Positions 14,161-22,932 of a stretch of DNA of 33,923 bases are shown in pieces. The translations under genes were made by a program, and so were the position numbers. The stretch covers positions 1-33,923 of the forward strand of contig JAJHQY010000001.1 in NCBI GenBank assembly GCA_020833085.1. The letters are read 5' to 3'. Every line of letters starts with the position of its first letter. The stretch's first letter is position 1. Below the pieces are notes generated by a model. It made no database searches. It was not told where the DNA came from and saw only the letters and a list, made by a program, of their open reading frames with translations. Origin of the DNA: Desulfurococcaceae archaeon. GTDB lineage: Archaea; Thermoproteota; Thermoprotei_A; Sulfolobales; Desulfurococcaceae.

Positions 14161-16818
14161 TTACAAAGCACTCCAAACCTGTAACAGCCTCGACTTAATT
14201 CTCTCGACAACCATGTCGTGTAGTTTAGCGAGCAGTCTCCTCATATCCTCCATTAACACGACGTCGCTGTAGCCGTGCACGACTATGTGGTGTGCAAATG
14301 GTGAGGGCACGTCGAGAGGCCCTATGAGCTTGACCTCTATATCACCTCTCTGAACAGCCCTCAAAACCTCCACGGCCTCGTCTATGTGCATGTAGTCCAT
14401 TAATATCTCCCTGTAAGTCTCCTTCAACACGGGGAAGTCCTTGATCTCTTCAACAGCCTTTAAGAGCTCTTCAGCGTTTACCTGTAGTTTGTGTAGAGAT
14501 TTCTCAGCGTCCCTGTAGCGTCTAAGCAGCATAAAACTCCTCACAGCTACGTGTCTAAACCTCCTCTTTATGAGGTCAGTTCTCCTGACAACTCTCACTA
14601 GTATATCCCACGCGTTGTCAACTGGTATAGAGTAGAATAACTTCAAGTAGTCGGCGTTGATTCTCCTAGGCAGAGTTAACATGAAGCCGTTATCAGTCAC
14701 AGTAATCCTGACGTTAACGCCCAGCTCAGAGCCGACTACGTAGGCGTAGAGTCTGGCTAGGGCCTCGTTGGCCTTCCTCCCGAACAGCGAGTGCACAATT
14801 ACATTTCTCCTAGTGTCCTCGTCGAAGACTTCAATTAAAATGAGCTTGTCTGAGGGGACGAGTCCACCCGTGTACTCCATCTGCTCCAGTATGTACTCAC
14901 ATATAGCTTCAGCAGCGTGCCTCTCCAGCCTGTACTCTCTAATCAAGTACTCTACAGTCTCACTAAATCCCCTCTCTCTCAGCATTTCGGCTACTAGCCT
15001 CCGGAACTTGCCAACTTCAATAGCTGAGTCGTATGAGAGTGGGAGCATTTCACTAAACCACGTGGGCACAGTGGGTCTCTGCCCATCAGCTCTCCTCACG
15101 ACAGCTACAAAGCCCCTGCTGTACAGGAACTCGTATACGCGACCACCAAGCACGAAGAGGTCTCCGGGCGTCAGGTACTCCACGAACCCCTCTTCGAGAT
15201 CCCCCACGTACTTCCCATCAGCAGTAAACACTTTTACCTTGCTCTCGTCTGGTATGACACCGCTATTCAAGTAGTAGATCATTCTAGTCGACTTCTTCTT
15301 GCCGAACACCCCCTCCTCCTCGTCGAGCCAGATCTTGGCGTACACGCGCTGGTGCTCGTAGAAGTCGCCGAGCTTACCCGCTAGGTAGCGTAGCGTGTTT
15401 AAGAAGTCTTCGTAGCTCAGCGTGTGGAAACTATACGTTCTCTTAACTAGCCTGTACGCGTCTTCAATTCGCCACCTATCCTCGAGGGCTAGTCCAACGA
15501 GGTGTTGTGCTAACACGTCAAGGGGGTTTTTGGGTATTCTTATTTTATCTATTTTCTTCTCCATTGCCAGTTTGCAGAGAACAGTGCACTCGACGAGGTC
15601 GTCTCTATCAACAGCTATTACGTAGCCCTTACTCACTTCTCTAATGTGGTGTCCAGACCTGCCTACTCTCTGAAGTAGCCTGGTAGCGCTCTTTGGGCTA
15701 CTCAGTAGCACAACTAGATCTATGTAGCCGATGTCTATTCCCAGCTCTAGCGAAGTAGAGCACACTACGACTCTGAGCTGACCCCTCTTCAACTTCTCCT
15801 CTATTTCCAGCCTGAGATCTCTGCTTAAACTACTGTGGTGAGCCTCGATCTCGTCGGCGTCCAGTATCTTCTCCCTCTCCATGATTTTTCTCAGTTTAAA
15901 AACAACTCTCTCCGTAGCGCTCCTCGTGTTTGTGAATATTAGTGTAGTTCTGTGCTTCTCTACGAGGTCAATAATGCTCCTGTATATAGCCTCGTTAATC
16001 ACGTCAGCGGGGGTGTGTACAATGTCTACAATTGGCACTTTAACGCGAATATCTATTTTCTTGTCAAATCTAGCGTCGACAATTACGCAGTCTCTTGGCT
16101 CTCCGCTGTCTCTATAGCCCACAAGGAAGAGCGCGACTTCTTCGAGAGGCGCTATAGTAGCGCTCAGCCCAATTCTCTGGAGTGGTCTCTGAGCGAGGTG
16201 CTCAAGTCTCTCAATACTGAGAGCTAAGTGACTCCCGCGCTTACTAGAAGCCAGTTCGTGGATTTCGTCTACCACGACTACGTGTACATTTCTGAGAGCC
16301 TCTCTGAACCTGGGGGCGTTGAGCGCGAGGGCGAGGCTTTCTGGCGTAGTAATTAGTATGTGTGGCGGGTTCCTCGCCATTTTCTGCTTCTCGTACGGAC
16401 TCGTATCACTCGTTCTCACAGCGATTCTTATCTCGGGGAGCTCCACTCCCATTTTACGGGCAGTCTCGACAATGCCCAAAACGGGCTCGTGGAGGTTTCT
16501 CTTCATGTCATTGTTGAGGGCTCTTAGCGGGCTCACGTAAACGACATAGACCCCGCTCGGCAGAGACCCGTTCTTCTCGTAGTACTCGTAGAGGTTATCA
16601 ATAATCCCTAGAAAGACTGCGAGGGTTTTACCAGTACCGGTAGGGCTAGACACGAGTACGTTAGCCCCGCGCTTAACTAGCGGTATAGTCTTCCTCTGAA
16701 CAGGCGTCATCTCCTCGTACTTGGACTTAAACCACGCTCTAGTGTACGGCCGCAGCATAGCCAAGACTTCTTCTTCGCTGGGGTCACTAGTCGCGTATAT
16801 AAGCACCTCTTCACACAC
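14161..16818 (-). CDS. Lhr-family DEAD/DEAH superfamily 2 helicase
   Basis: This large ATP-dependent helicase has 885 residues, normal for archaeal Lhr-like proteins. Motifs in order are a Q-motif-like MTPVQRKTIP (about 37-46), Walker A SPTGTGKT (58-65), motif Ib TTPESLA, Walker B DEIHE (184-188), motif III LSAT, motif V STSLELGIDIG and motif VI QRVGRSGH. The C-terminal half is the Lhr-specific winged-helix and helical region. The family acts on branched or nicked nucleic acids in repair, and some members act on RNA. The GTG at 16818 is only a few nt from the start expected from a TTTAAAG box near 16850; GTG at 16806, behind GAGAGGTG, is an alternative. It stands next to the glycosyltransferase gene with a 61-bp gap. 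Confidence 0.93.
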   Translation of the reverse strand: MCEEVLIYATSDPSEEEVLAMLRPYTRAWFKSKYEEMTPVQRKTIPLVKRGANVLVSSPTGTGKTLAVFLGIIDNLYEYYEKNGSLPSGVYVVYVSPLRALNNDMKRNLHEPVLGIVETARKMGVELPEIRIAVRTSDTSPYEKQKMARNPPHILITTPESLALALNAPRFREALRNVHVVVVDEIHELASSKRGSHLALSIERLEHLAQRPLQRIGLSATIAPLEEVALFLVGYRDSGEPRDCVIVDARFDKKIDIRVKVPIVDIVHTPADVINEAIYRSIIDLVEKHRTTLIFTNTRSATERVVFKLRKIMEREKILDADEIEAHHSSLSRDLRLEIEEKLKRGQLRVVVCSTSLELGIDIGYIDLVVLLSSPKSATRLLQRVGRSGHHIREVSKGYVIAVDRDDLVECTVLCKLAMEKKIDKIRIPKNPLDVLAQHLVGLALEDRWRIEDAYRLVKRTYSFHTLSYEDFLNTLRYLAGKLGDFYEHQRVYAKIWLDEEEGVFGKKKSTRMIYYLNSGVIPDESKVKVFTADGKYVGDLEEGFVEYLTPGDLFVLGGRVYEFLYSRGFVAVVRRADGQRPTVPTWFSEMLPLSYDSAIEVGKFRRLVAEMLRERGFSETVEYLIREYRLERHAAEAICEYILEQMEYTGGLVPSDKLILIEVFDEDTRRNVIVHSLFGRKANEALARLYAYVVGSELGVNVRITVTDNGFMLTLPRRINADYLKLFYSIPVDNAWDILVRVVRRTDLIKRRFRHVAVRSFMLLRRYRDAEKSLHKLQVNAEELLKAVEEIKDFPVLKETYREILMDYMHIDEAVEVLRAVQRGDIEVKLIGPLDVPSPFAHHIVVHGYSDVVLMEDMRRLLAKLHDMVVERIKSRLLQVWSAL

Positions 16819-16879
16819 CTCTCACAGCACTATACACTATACAGGTCTTTAAAGCAGTTGCCCAGAAAGCGCCGACCCC

Positions 16880-18301
16880 CTACTCGTAGAAGACGTCTCT
16901 CGGGAATCTCACTAGGACATACATGTAGGAGGCGGCGTGTAGTAGTAGGAAAAGGGCTGTTAACAGAGCCCCACTTACTAGTGCGAGTATACCAGAAACA
17001 GCGAAGAGAAGTCCTAGCAGGAGCTCCCAGGGAGCTCTTAGCTTAGTGTACACTAACTGGTAAGAGCCTTTAGGAGTTCTCTTAAACCCGATTCTGAGTC
17101 TGAGGAGAGCTCTCACAGTACCCAGGAGGGTGTAGAGCGAGACGACGTTCGTTACGGCGGCTAGTCTCCCCATAAGTGTTAACCTACCCCACGGGGACTC
17201 GGAGACGCCGCCAATATATCTGTAGAGCGCCAGGGAGTTGAAGGCAGTAGCCACCACGTAGAGTACTACTAGTGGGTAGAGAGCAGCTAAATAATCACGC
17301 GGCTCTAGGAGTTCTAGTAGTGCTAGTATTAGGCTACCAGTGAAGACGAGAACCTGTGGTATATACTGGAGTAGGTAAGTGTACGCTTCGAGTCTTAGTA
17401 GTAGAGGGTACTTGGAGCGAAATATGTGCTTAAACCTCGTTACAGCCGTGTCTAGAGCGCCGTAAGCCCACCTGTACTGCTGCACTCTAAAAGCCTTGTA
17501 AGTAGAGGGGTTCTCGACGTGTACAGCACACTCGTCTACGTAAGCTACTCTCAACCCCAAACTCATTATTCTCGCGCCGATCTCCATGTCGTCCTGCACT
17601 CTCTCCTCGTCCCAGCCACCTAGGACCTCCTTTAAGAGATTAGACTTGAAGAGAGTGCCGGTTCCGAGTGGGTAAGTGTAGAGGCCGAGTCTACTGCGCG
17701 CTCTGTAGAGCACGCCAACCATGTACTTTAAGCCCGCGGCAAGCGCCGCGCTCAGTCTACTCTCGTAGTTGAGAGGCTCCCACTTACCAACAACGGCTGC
17801 GTACTCGCTACTAGACTCTAGTATAGCAGTGGCTACGTCTAGAAAGCACCTATCGGGATACGTGTCTACGTCTACTACGTATACATAAGGGTTCTTGGAG
17901 GCGAAGAGGCCGGTATTAAGAGCACCAGACCTCGCACCTCGAGGCACACTCCTCCATATAAACCACACATTGCAGCCGGTTCTCCGCATCTCCTCTACGG
18001 CTTCTAGTATAGTGTTTTTAGACTCCTCGTCGTCATCAGACACCACAATTATCTCGTAGCCTGGAATACTCATCTCACATATGCGCCTAACAGCCCTCTC
18101 AATGTACTCTACGGGCTCTCTCCTCACGGGGATAATAAAAGATATGTCGTGAGCTACTCCCGTAGCATACACAGGCTTTCCGCTCTTACCTCTACTCTTA
18201 ATGACGAGGAGCGCGTAGAATACGTACACAATTATTTGCGGTAGCAGCGCGAGTAGTGCGGCTATAACGCCGATAATGTAACTGCTCTGCACTGCAGACA
18301 C
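16880..18301 (-). CDS. Membrane glycosyltransferase family 2 (processive, cellulose-synthase-like)
   Basis: The N-terminal membrane segment (about 8-35) is followed by a GT-A catalytic domain: VSDDDEES, the DxD-type VVDVDTYPD, QDDMEIG with the acidic catalytic residue, and QQYRW as the Q/RxxRW motif of processive enzymes. The C-terminal 180 residues hold four or five membrane segments. It would extend a polysaccharide or lipid-linked glycan using a nucleotide sugar and pass it through the membrane; product and sugar are unknown. At 473 residues it fits the family. The start may be GTG at 18301 (21 nt from the centre of the TATATA at 18319-18325) or GTG at 18292 (30 nt). It is divergent from the MBL-fold gene. 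Confidence 0.88.
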   Translation of the reverse strand: MSAVQSSYIIGVIAALLALLPQIIVYVFYALLVIKSRGKSGKPVYATGVAHDISFIIPVRREPVEYIERAVRRICEMSIPGYEIIVVSDDDEESKNTILEAVEEMRRTGCNVWFIWRSVPRGARSGALNTGLFASKNPYVYVVDVDTYPDRCFLDVATAILESSSEYAAVVGKWEPLNYESRLSAALAAGLKYMVGVLYRARSRLGLYTYPLGTGTLFKSNLLKEVLGGWDEERVQDDMEIGARIMSLGLRVAYVDECAVHVENPSTYKAFRVQQYRWAYGALDTAVTRFKHIFRSKYPLLLRLEAYTYLLQYIPQVLVFTGSLILALLELLEPRDYLAALYPLVVLYVVATAFNSLALYRYIGGVSESPWGRLTLMGRLAAVTNVVSLYTLLGTVRALLRLRIGFKRTPKGSYQLVYTKLRAPWELLLGLLFAVSGILALVSGALLTALFLLLHAASYMYVLVRFPRDVFYE

Positions 18302-18318
18302 CGCGCTGACAGAAAAAT

Positions 18319-18345
18319 CTATATACTGGGCCCCGGAATATTAAG
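18319..18345. promoter_or_regulatory. Divergent promoter region
   Basis: On the minus strand TATATA at 18319-18325 serves the glycosyltransferase gene. On the plus strand ATATTAAG at about 18338-18345 may serve the MBL-fold gene, whose AGGTGG at 18351-18356 gives a normally spaced ribosome-binding site for TTG 18361. The whole gap is 59 bp. Confidence 0.45.
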
Positions 18346-18360
18346 TACCTAGGTGGAATA

Positions 18361-18999
18361 TTGCAGGTAACTTGGCACGGACACGCCTGTGTCTCTCTCA
18401 GTGTAAACGGCTATGTCGTGGTATTTGATCCCCATGATGGTGTCAGTCTCGGCCTGAAGAAGCCGAGTATTCAGGGAGACTTAATACTCGTATCTCACGA
18501 CCACTTCGACCACAATGCCGTGAGCGTTGTCGCTAAGAAAACTAGTAGAGTCTTCAAGATGTTCTACGGCGAGTCAGTAGTAGACAACATAAGAGTAGTG
18601 GGGCTGAGGACTTTTCACGACAAGTTCAGGGGGAAGAGGAGAGGCGAAAACGCGGTCTACGTAGTCACAGCTGGTGATGTCAGAGTAGCCCACCTCGGAG
18701 ATATAGGTGACATACCAGAAGAGCCCGTGCTCTCTAGACTCCGCGGAGTGGACCTCTTAATAGTCCCCGTTGGCGGGACATTCACGGTTGAGCCCGAAGA
18801 GGCGTGGAGAATAGTAGAGTTGACTACGCCTAGAAATGTCATGCCTATTCACTACTGGGTGACTGGTTGCACACTGCCACTCAAGCCCGTAGAGGAGTTC
18901 TTAAAGCACGTCAAGAACTACAATATTGTCAGATTAAACACCAACACATTTAATCTGAGAGACTACGATAAGTCTGTTATCGTGACTGCTTCCCCGTGA
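18361..18999 (+). CDS. MBL-fold metal-dependent hydrolase (UPF0173/UlaG-like)
   Basis: This small metallo-beta-lactamase-fold protein has 212 residues. It has WHGHAC near the N-terminus, the metal motif SHDHFDH (H46, H48, D50, H51), a later HLGDIGD and a C-terminal MPIHYW. This pattern belongs to the UPF0173/L-ascorbate-lactonase-like branch, which usually binds two metal ions and hydrolyses lactones or phosphodiesters. The substrate is not known. The TTG start at 18361 has AGGTGG 4 nt upstream. The next small gene begins 6 nt after its stop. Confidence 0.9.
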   Translation: MQVTWHGHACVSLSVNGYVVVFDPHDGVSLGLKKPSIQGDLILVSHDHFDHNAVSVVAKKTSRVFKMFYGESVVDNIRVVGLRTFHDKFRGKRRGENAVYVVTAGDVRVAHLGDIGDIPEEPVLSRLRGVDLLIVPVGGTFTVEPEEAWRIVELTTPRNVMPIHYWVTGCTLPLKPVEEFLKHVKNYNIVRLNTNTFNLRDYDKSVIVTASP

Positions 19000-19005
19000 T
19001 GAGAA

Positions 19006-19194
19006 TTGAGTATTCGCCATGCAGAGTCAGTTGCACAGGAACTAGAGTTGCTCAGTAAGTACACGCGGACATTTCTAAAACAGTTTACGAGTATGAGAGA
19101 TTACGAATTAGTGCAACTCATTAATAAGGCCACTACTATATATAACGTGCTGAGAGACTACGAGAGGTATGTAAAGAGAGTGATGAGGTTTTAG
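19006..19194 (+). CDS. Small helical protein of unknown function
   Basis: This 62-residue, probably all-helical protein is highly charged and contains Leu-rich heptad-like stretches (VAQELELLSKYTRTFLKQF and NKATTIYNVLRDYERYVKR). It lies 6 nt after the MBL-fold gene, starts with TTG behind GTGATGAG, and uses the same strand and codon style as its neighbours, so it is probably real. I do not recognise a family. Confidence 0.55.
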   Translation: MSIRHAESVAQELELLSKYTRTFLKQFTSMRDYELVQLINKATTIYNVLRDYERYVKRVMRF

Positions 19195-19240
19195 GTCGCG
19201 GAGCGGTGAAGAGGGATCAACCGGCTGAGGTGCTAGTTCA

Positions 19241-19522
19241 GTGACTTACACGTGGGAGCCTAAGTGGGAGGTCTTCGAGGTCGACGTTGAGGGCATAAAG
19301 TTCAGGACCTGTAGAGACAGGATCACGGGGCTTATAGCCTGCCCTATATGTATTCACGCGGCCTCAAGGTGCCTCGGCGAGAAGCCTCCCTCTAACTACA
19401 CCTATGAAAACGCCTTTTTCTACAGTGTGGAGGACTTAATAAACCACTTAAAAGGCTATCACCTACTCGGATTAAAGAAGAGAGCGGCTAAGTTAGCGGA
19501 GAAGCTGAGAGAGGAGGACTAA
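19241..19522 (+). CDS. Small zinc-finger-like protein
   Basis: This 93-residue protein has CPIC (C34, C37), flanking C24 and C44, and a HLKGYH pair (H69, H74) at the start of a helix. Together these give a plausible C2H2-type zinc site with a long spacer. The C-terminus is a basic helix (LKKRAAKLAEKL). Such small crenarchaeal zinc fingers often bind DNA or RNA, but no partner is known here. The GTG start follows GAGGTG by about 9 nt. It sits between two small gaps in a plus-strand run from 18361 to 20387. Confidence 0.72.
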   Translation: MTYTWEPKWEVFEVDVEGIKFRTCRDRITGLIACPICIHAASRCLGEKPPSNYTYENAFFYSVEDLINHLKGYHLLGLKKRAAKLAEKLREED

Positions 19523-19547
19523 TTCCGCTGGAAGGCGGGATGAGACT

Positions 19548-20387
19548 CTGAGATTCTGTCTCTACGGTAACCCAACAATAGACGTAATTATAGCGGGCGA
19601 GAGGGTTAGGACTTTACACGGCGGGGGCGTTTACTACTCGGCTATACCACTACTACGACGCGGAGTGCAACTCGAAGTGTACTCAGTGATGAGCCCTAGA
19701 CTAGTGAGCCACCCCATAGCCGAGTACATTACTAGGCTACAGTACTCGACTAGAACTAATATCTTCGTGCTTAATTACACTAGTGAGAAGAGGTTTCTGA
19801 AGCTCCTCGAGAAGGCCCCGCCAATATACCCCTGGAACACGCACCAAGACCCCTGCTACGTAATCGCAAATCCAGTTATAGGTGAAGTAGGAGTTTCACT
19901 ACTCAGAGTACTTAGGACTAAATCTGAAGTAATCGCGCTAGACCTGCAGGGGCTTGTGAGGAGTGTTACTAGTAGCGGGGACGTGGTTCTAACCCCCCAT
20001 AGTGAAGCCTTAGATGCTCTCAGACTAGTAGATGTGGTTCACGCTGATGTGGAGGAGGCCGAGTGCCTAGTTAGGGGACTCGGGGAGACTAGTTTGCAGA
20101 GAGGTCTTAGCGCTATTACGAGGACTAGTAGAGTGGTAATTCTGATTACTAGGGGTCTTGGAGAGATCACAGTGGCTTACGGCGGCTTAGTGAGAGACGT
20201 AGTAGTAGACGTTGAATACGTGGCTAGAGAGAAGACTGGAGCTGGAGACTACTTTCTCTCAGTGTACCTTCTACACTACCTAGCTAGTAACGACTTAGTC
20301 GAGTCTGTTTATAGAGCTCACGAAGACGTTACAGAGTGGCTTATAGAGAGAGATAGAGTGCTTCATCGCGCCCCCACTACTCAATGA
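19548..20387 (+). CDS. PfkB-family sugar/nucleoside kinase with a non-canonical start
   Basis: The C-terminal PfkB signature TGAGDYF, with the catalytic Asp at about residue 234, is clear. The N-terminal family motifs are also encoded: CLYGNPTIDVII at about 4-15 and LHGGGVYYSAIPLL at about 25-38. These lie upstream of the first ordinary start (GTG 19665), so the gene must begin earlier. In frame there is no ATG, GTG or TTG between the upstream stop and 19665. A CTG at 19548, behind GGCGGGATGAG, is the best candidate. Alternatively, ATG at 19540 would be in frame if one CT of the CTCT at 19545-19548 were removed. With the CTG it has 279 residues, normal for the family. The substrate is unknown; ribokinase-like, ribose-1-phosphate or nucleoside kinases are all possible. 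The last codons lie inside an inverted repeat. Confidence 0.8.
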   Translation: MRFCLYGNPTIDVIIAGERVRTLHGGGVYYSAIPLLRRGVQLEVYSVMSPRLVSHPIAEYITRLQYSTRTNIFVLNYTSEKRFLKLLEKAPPIYPWNTHQDPCYVIANPVIGEVGVSLLRVLRTKSEVIALDLQGLVRSVTSSGDVVLTPHSEALDALRLVDVVHADVEEAECLVRGLGETSLQRGLSAITRTSRVVILITRGLGEITVAYGGLVRDVVVDVEYVAREKTGAGDYFLSVYLLHYLASNDLVESVYRAHEDVTEWLIERDRVLHRAPTTQ

Positions 20388-20549
20388 GAGAGCTCAACTC
20401 TCTAGTAATGCCTTAAGTGTGCGTCCACGTCTCTGCTACTAGTGGAGCTCTGAACCCTACTCGCAGTAGTTAGAGTGCGGAGGTGGCTGGCTGAGAGTAC
20501 AACTGCAACTATATGTAGTACTACTCTCCTCATTGAGTAGTGGGGGCGC
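20368..20549. repeat. 182-bp element with perfect 21-bp inverted repeats and nested hairpins
   Basis: GCGCCCCCACTACTCAATGA plus one G (20368-20388) is repeated exactly in inverted orientation at 20529-20549. With a one-base bulge the pairing continues four more bases. The 140 bp between contain two further inverted pairs: AGAGCTC/GAGCTCT (20389-20395, 20445-20451) with CTAGTA/TACTAG nested inside, and GAGAGTA/TACTCTC (20493-20499, 20522-20528). The left arm overlaps the last codons and stop of the kinase gene. I see no clear target-site duplication. It may be a MITE-like remnant or a structured 3' RNA. The rest of the gap (20550-20592) is AT-rich with nothing I can name. Confidence 0.75.
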
Positions 20550-20592
20550 TCTGCAGTATTTTCTCTTGTATTAGCCCCTTATAAGCTTTATA

Positions 20593-20955
20593 CTAGGTCT
20601 CAGCTACTTGCGGTAAGCCCCCGTCAAATGGCCTCGTGGGTACAGCCTCCCACGCGTTAGCTCTGCGCGGAGGCAGATTCACGTGTTCTCGTATAGCCTT
20701 TATTAACTCGTCTCTACGAGGGGCTCTCCCAATGAACCTGAGCTTGCCGTTTATAAAGATCTTTGGGAGGTCTAGCGCGCTCTGCTCAATAGGATCTGTG
20801 AACCACACGTGTACTGGTATAACTTCAACCCAGATGTTGTACTTATCAAGTAACTCCTCAGCTACACTAAAAGCAACTCTCAGAGCCTCATCGCTCTCTT
20901 CGCTCAGGTCTAAGTGGAGTTCAACGATAACCTTAGTAATGTCTTCAGTAACCAC
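20593..20955 (-). CDS. Thioredoxin-fold protein without cysteines
   Basis: The C-terminal half (LPKIFINGKLRFIGRAPRRDELIKAI) has the cis-Pro loop, beta-hairpin and last helix of thioredoxin or glutaredoxin-like folds, and the N-terminal half gives the beta-alpha-beta part. There is no Cys anywhere in the 120 residues, so it cannot act as a thiol oxidoreductase; a binding or scaffold role is more likely. The C-terminal 25 residues look disordered. The GTG at 20955 follows GAGGTGG by 4 nt. It is a single gene between the inverted-repeat element and serS. Confidence 0.72.
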   Translation of the reverse strand: MVTEDITKVIVELHLDLSEESDEALRVAFSVAEELLDKYNIWVEVIPVHVWFTDPIEQSALDLPKIFINGKLRFIGRAPRRDELIKAIREHVNLPPRRANAWEAVPTRPFDGGLPQVAET

Positions 20956-21049
20956 AAAACCACCTCTAGGAGGCTATTTTGAGAAATCAGCTTAAAAGAT
21001 GGGGGGTCTACGAGGGGCCTGAGAGGCTCGATGCTTACCTACTCCTACT

Positions 21050-22435
21050 CTAGTTCTTTACGCGTTCTTTCTTGTATGGGTGTATGTAGTCTCTAGGTGC
21101 CTTGTCAAAGACCTCCAAGTACTTCCTCAGGACTTTAGGTATGGTGACAGTGCCGTCGGGGTTTTGGAAGTTCTCGAGTATAGCAGTAATAGTTCTAGTA
21201 CTAGCTATAGCCGTGCTGTTGAGTGTGTGAACGTACTCTTTAACCATACCTCTCCTCCTTACTAGTCTTATTTTCAGCCTGTAGCTCTGCCAGTCAGTTG
21301 TATTGCTACAACTAACCATCTCCCTATAGAGTCCCTGCGCGGGCATCCAGACTTCTAAATCATACTTCTTAGCGGCGGGTGCGCCGAGATCTCCACTAGC
21401 TATATTTACGACTCTGTAGGGAAGCTCGAGCCCCCTGAACAGCTCCTCGGCGTTAGATATTAACTCCTCCATTATGTCCCAGCTCTCCTCGGGCTTCGCG
21501 AACACGTATTGCTCTACTTTGTGGAACTGGTGTACCCTGAAAATTCCCTTTAAGTCCTTAGAGCCCGCTCCAGCCTCTTTCCTGAAACACGGAGACACTC
21601 CAACGTATTTTAGTGGTAGTTCTTCTTCTGGTATATCCTCACCCGCATGTAGAGCGGCTAGTGAGTGCTCAGCAGTAGCTATTAAGTAAAGGTCCTCTCC
21701 CTCGATCTTATATATGGCGTCTTGAAACGCAGCGAAGTCGATAACTCCAGATATTATCTTGTACCTCAGCATGTAGGGGGGTAGGACTAGCCTGTAGCCC
21801 TTCTTAACTAGATAGTCAATAGCGTACATTAGTAGTGCCATGTCGAGGAAGACTATGTCGTCGAATAAGTAGTAGAACCTGCTACCGGCGACTTCGGCGG
21901 CTTTAATTGTATTGCCGAGTTTAAGCACGTTCTCCAAGAAGTCGGCGTGGCCAATAGGTTTCCACTCAATGACCTCGTAGTCTACTTTAAATCCGTACTT
22001 CTCAGTCTGATTCTTAAACTGCTCAATATAGCCTACCCAGACCTTGGGTTTACCCCAGAATCTAATTGGAACATTGTACGAGTCGTCGGGGCCTATGGGG
22101 ACGCTCTCGTGCACAATATTCGGCAGGCTGAGAAGAGCCTTCTCCCTCTCCTCTTCGAGGAGCTTTAGCTCCTCCTCGGCCTTTGCGAGCTCTTCGAGTA
22201 GTCTCCGCGCCTCACTCAACTTAGCCTCTCTCTCAGGGCCCGCGAGCTTAGCTATTTCGCGGCTAATGACGTTGTGTTTGTGCCTGAGCTCCTGGACTTC
22301 TGCTAGCTTTTTACGCCACTTTAAGTCCAGCTCGTAAGCTCTATCTACGATACTTGTGTCCATAAATCTCTTTCTCACGTGTTCTTTAAGGACGTCGGGA
22401 CTCTCTCTTAGAAGCTTAAGTATGCTCCAACTCAA
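21050..22435 (-). CDS. serS: Seryl-tRNA synthetase
   Basis: This enzyme attaches serine to tRNA-Ser. The N-terminal long coiled-coil arm (about residues 35-110) binds the tRNA's variable arm, and the class II catalytic core follows. Motif 2 is seen as [20 protein letters not shown] and motif 3 near the end as [19 protein letters not shown]. Its 461 residues are normal. The TTG start at 22435 is supported by GGGTGAG a few nt upstream and by the conserved [14 protein letters not shown]-terminus. It lies 14 nt behind the MIP18-family gene and is probably co-transcribed with it. Confidence 0.97.
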   Translation of the reverse strand: MSWSILKLLRESPDVLKEHVRKRFMDTSIVDRAYELDLKWRKKLAEVQELRHKHNVISREIAKLAGPEREAKLSEARRLLEELAKAEEELKLLEEEREKALLSLPNIVHESVPIGPDDSYNVPIRFWGKPKVWVGYIEQFKNQTEKYGFKVDYEVIEWKPIGHADFLENVLKLGNTIKAAEVAGSRFYYLFDDIVFLDMALLMYAIDYLVKKGYRLVLPPYMLRYKIISGVIDFAAFQDAIYKIEGEDLYLIATAEHSLAALHAGEDIPEEELPLKYVGVSPCFRKEAGAGSKDLKGIFRVHQFHKVEQYVFAKPEESWDIMEELISNAEELFRGLELPYRVVNIASGDLGAPAAKKYDLEVWMPAQGLYREMVSCSNTTDWQSYRLKIRLVRRRGMVKEYVHTLNSTAIASTRTITAILENFQNPDGTVTIPKVLRKYLEVFDKAPRDYIHPYKKERVKN

Positions 22436-22449
22436 GGCGGTCTCACCCG

Positions 22450-22845
22450 CTACTCTTTATCTGCGCGCGTAGACTCCATATACATTGCGACGATGTCATA
22501 GCCAAACCTCTCTTTAAAGAGCCTCCTACCCTTCTCAGTCATTCTGAGAGGCGTCCACGGAGGGTCGTGGACTAGGTCGACGTCGGCGTCGATATTTAAT
22601 CTCTCTTTAAGCTGATCAATAACCATTAGTGGAATAGTATAAGCGAGTGGGCAGAGAGGCGTAGTCAGTCCCATTTTTATTTTAACCCTCTTCTCGTCTA
22701 TAATCTCTATATCGTACACTAAGCCTAAGTTGTAGATATCTATACCCACTTCGGGGTCAATAATAGTCTCCAGGACTTCAATAATTCTCCTCTTTAAGTC
22801 CTCGGAGCTAGTCAATTCTAGTACCCCTCTACTGCGTAATAGCAC
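22450..22845 (-). CDS. MIP18/DUF59-family Fe-S cluster assembly protein
   Basis: This small protein of the MIP18 (SufT/PaaD-like) family helps in iron-sulfur cluster assembly or delivery. The family pattern is clear: [20 protein letters not shown] at about 24-43, then a beta strand, and TTPLCPLA with the conserved Cys65. It has 131 residues, a few longer than usual at the N-terminus. The GTG at 22845 lies 26-27 nt from a TTAATATG box near 22872, so the mRNA looks leaderless. The serS gene follows after 14 nt. Radical SAM enzymes and other Fe-S proteins in this window are possible clients (inference). Confidence 0.9.
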   Translation of the reverse strand: MLLRSRGVLELTSSEDLKRRIIEVLETIIDPEVGIDIYNLGLVYDIEIIDEKRVKIKMGLTTPLCPLAYTIPLMVIDQLKERLNIDADVDLVHDPPWTPLRMTEKGRRLFKERFGYDIVAMYMESTRADKE

Positions 22846-22932
22846 CTCGTGAATAGTAATATCACTTGCATATTAAGCGTGTAGGGCAATAGGGGTAAAA
22901 AAGCCTAGTAGTTGGACTCAAAGCAGGCGTAG

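Noticed and set aside
14768..15274. 168-residue plus-strand open frame opposite the helicase gene
   Set aside because: Serine- and leucine-rich shadow of a strongly conserved gene on the other strand, with no ribosome-binding site or promoter.
18996..19002. GTGATGA, a match to box C of C/D guide RNAs
   Set aside because: No CTGA box D at a suitable distance and no stem; it spans the stop of one gene and the ribosome-binding site of the next.
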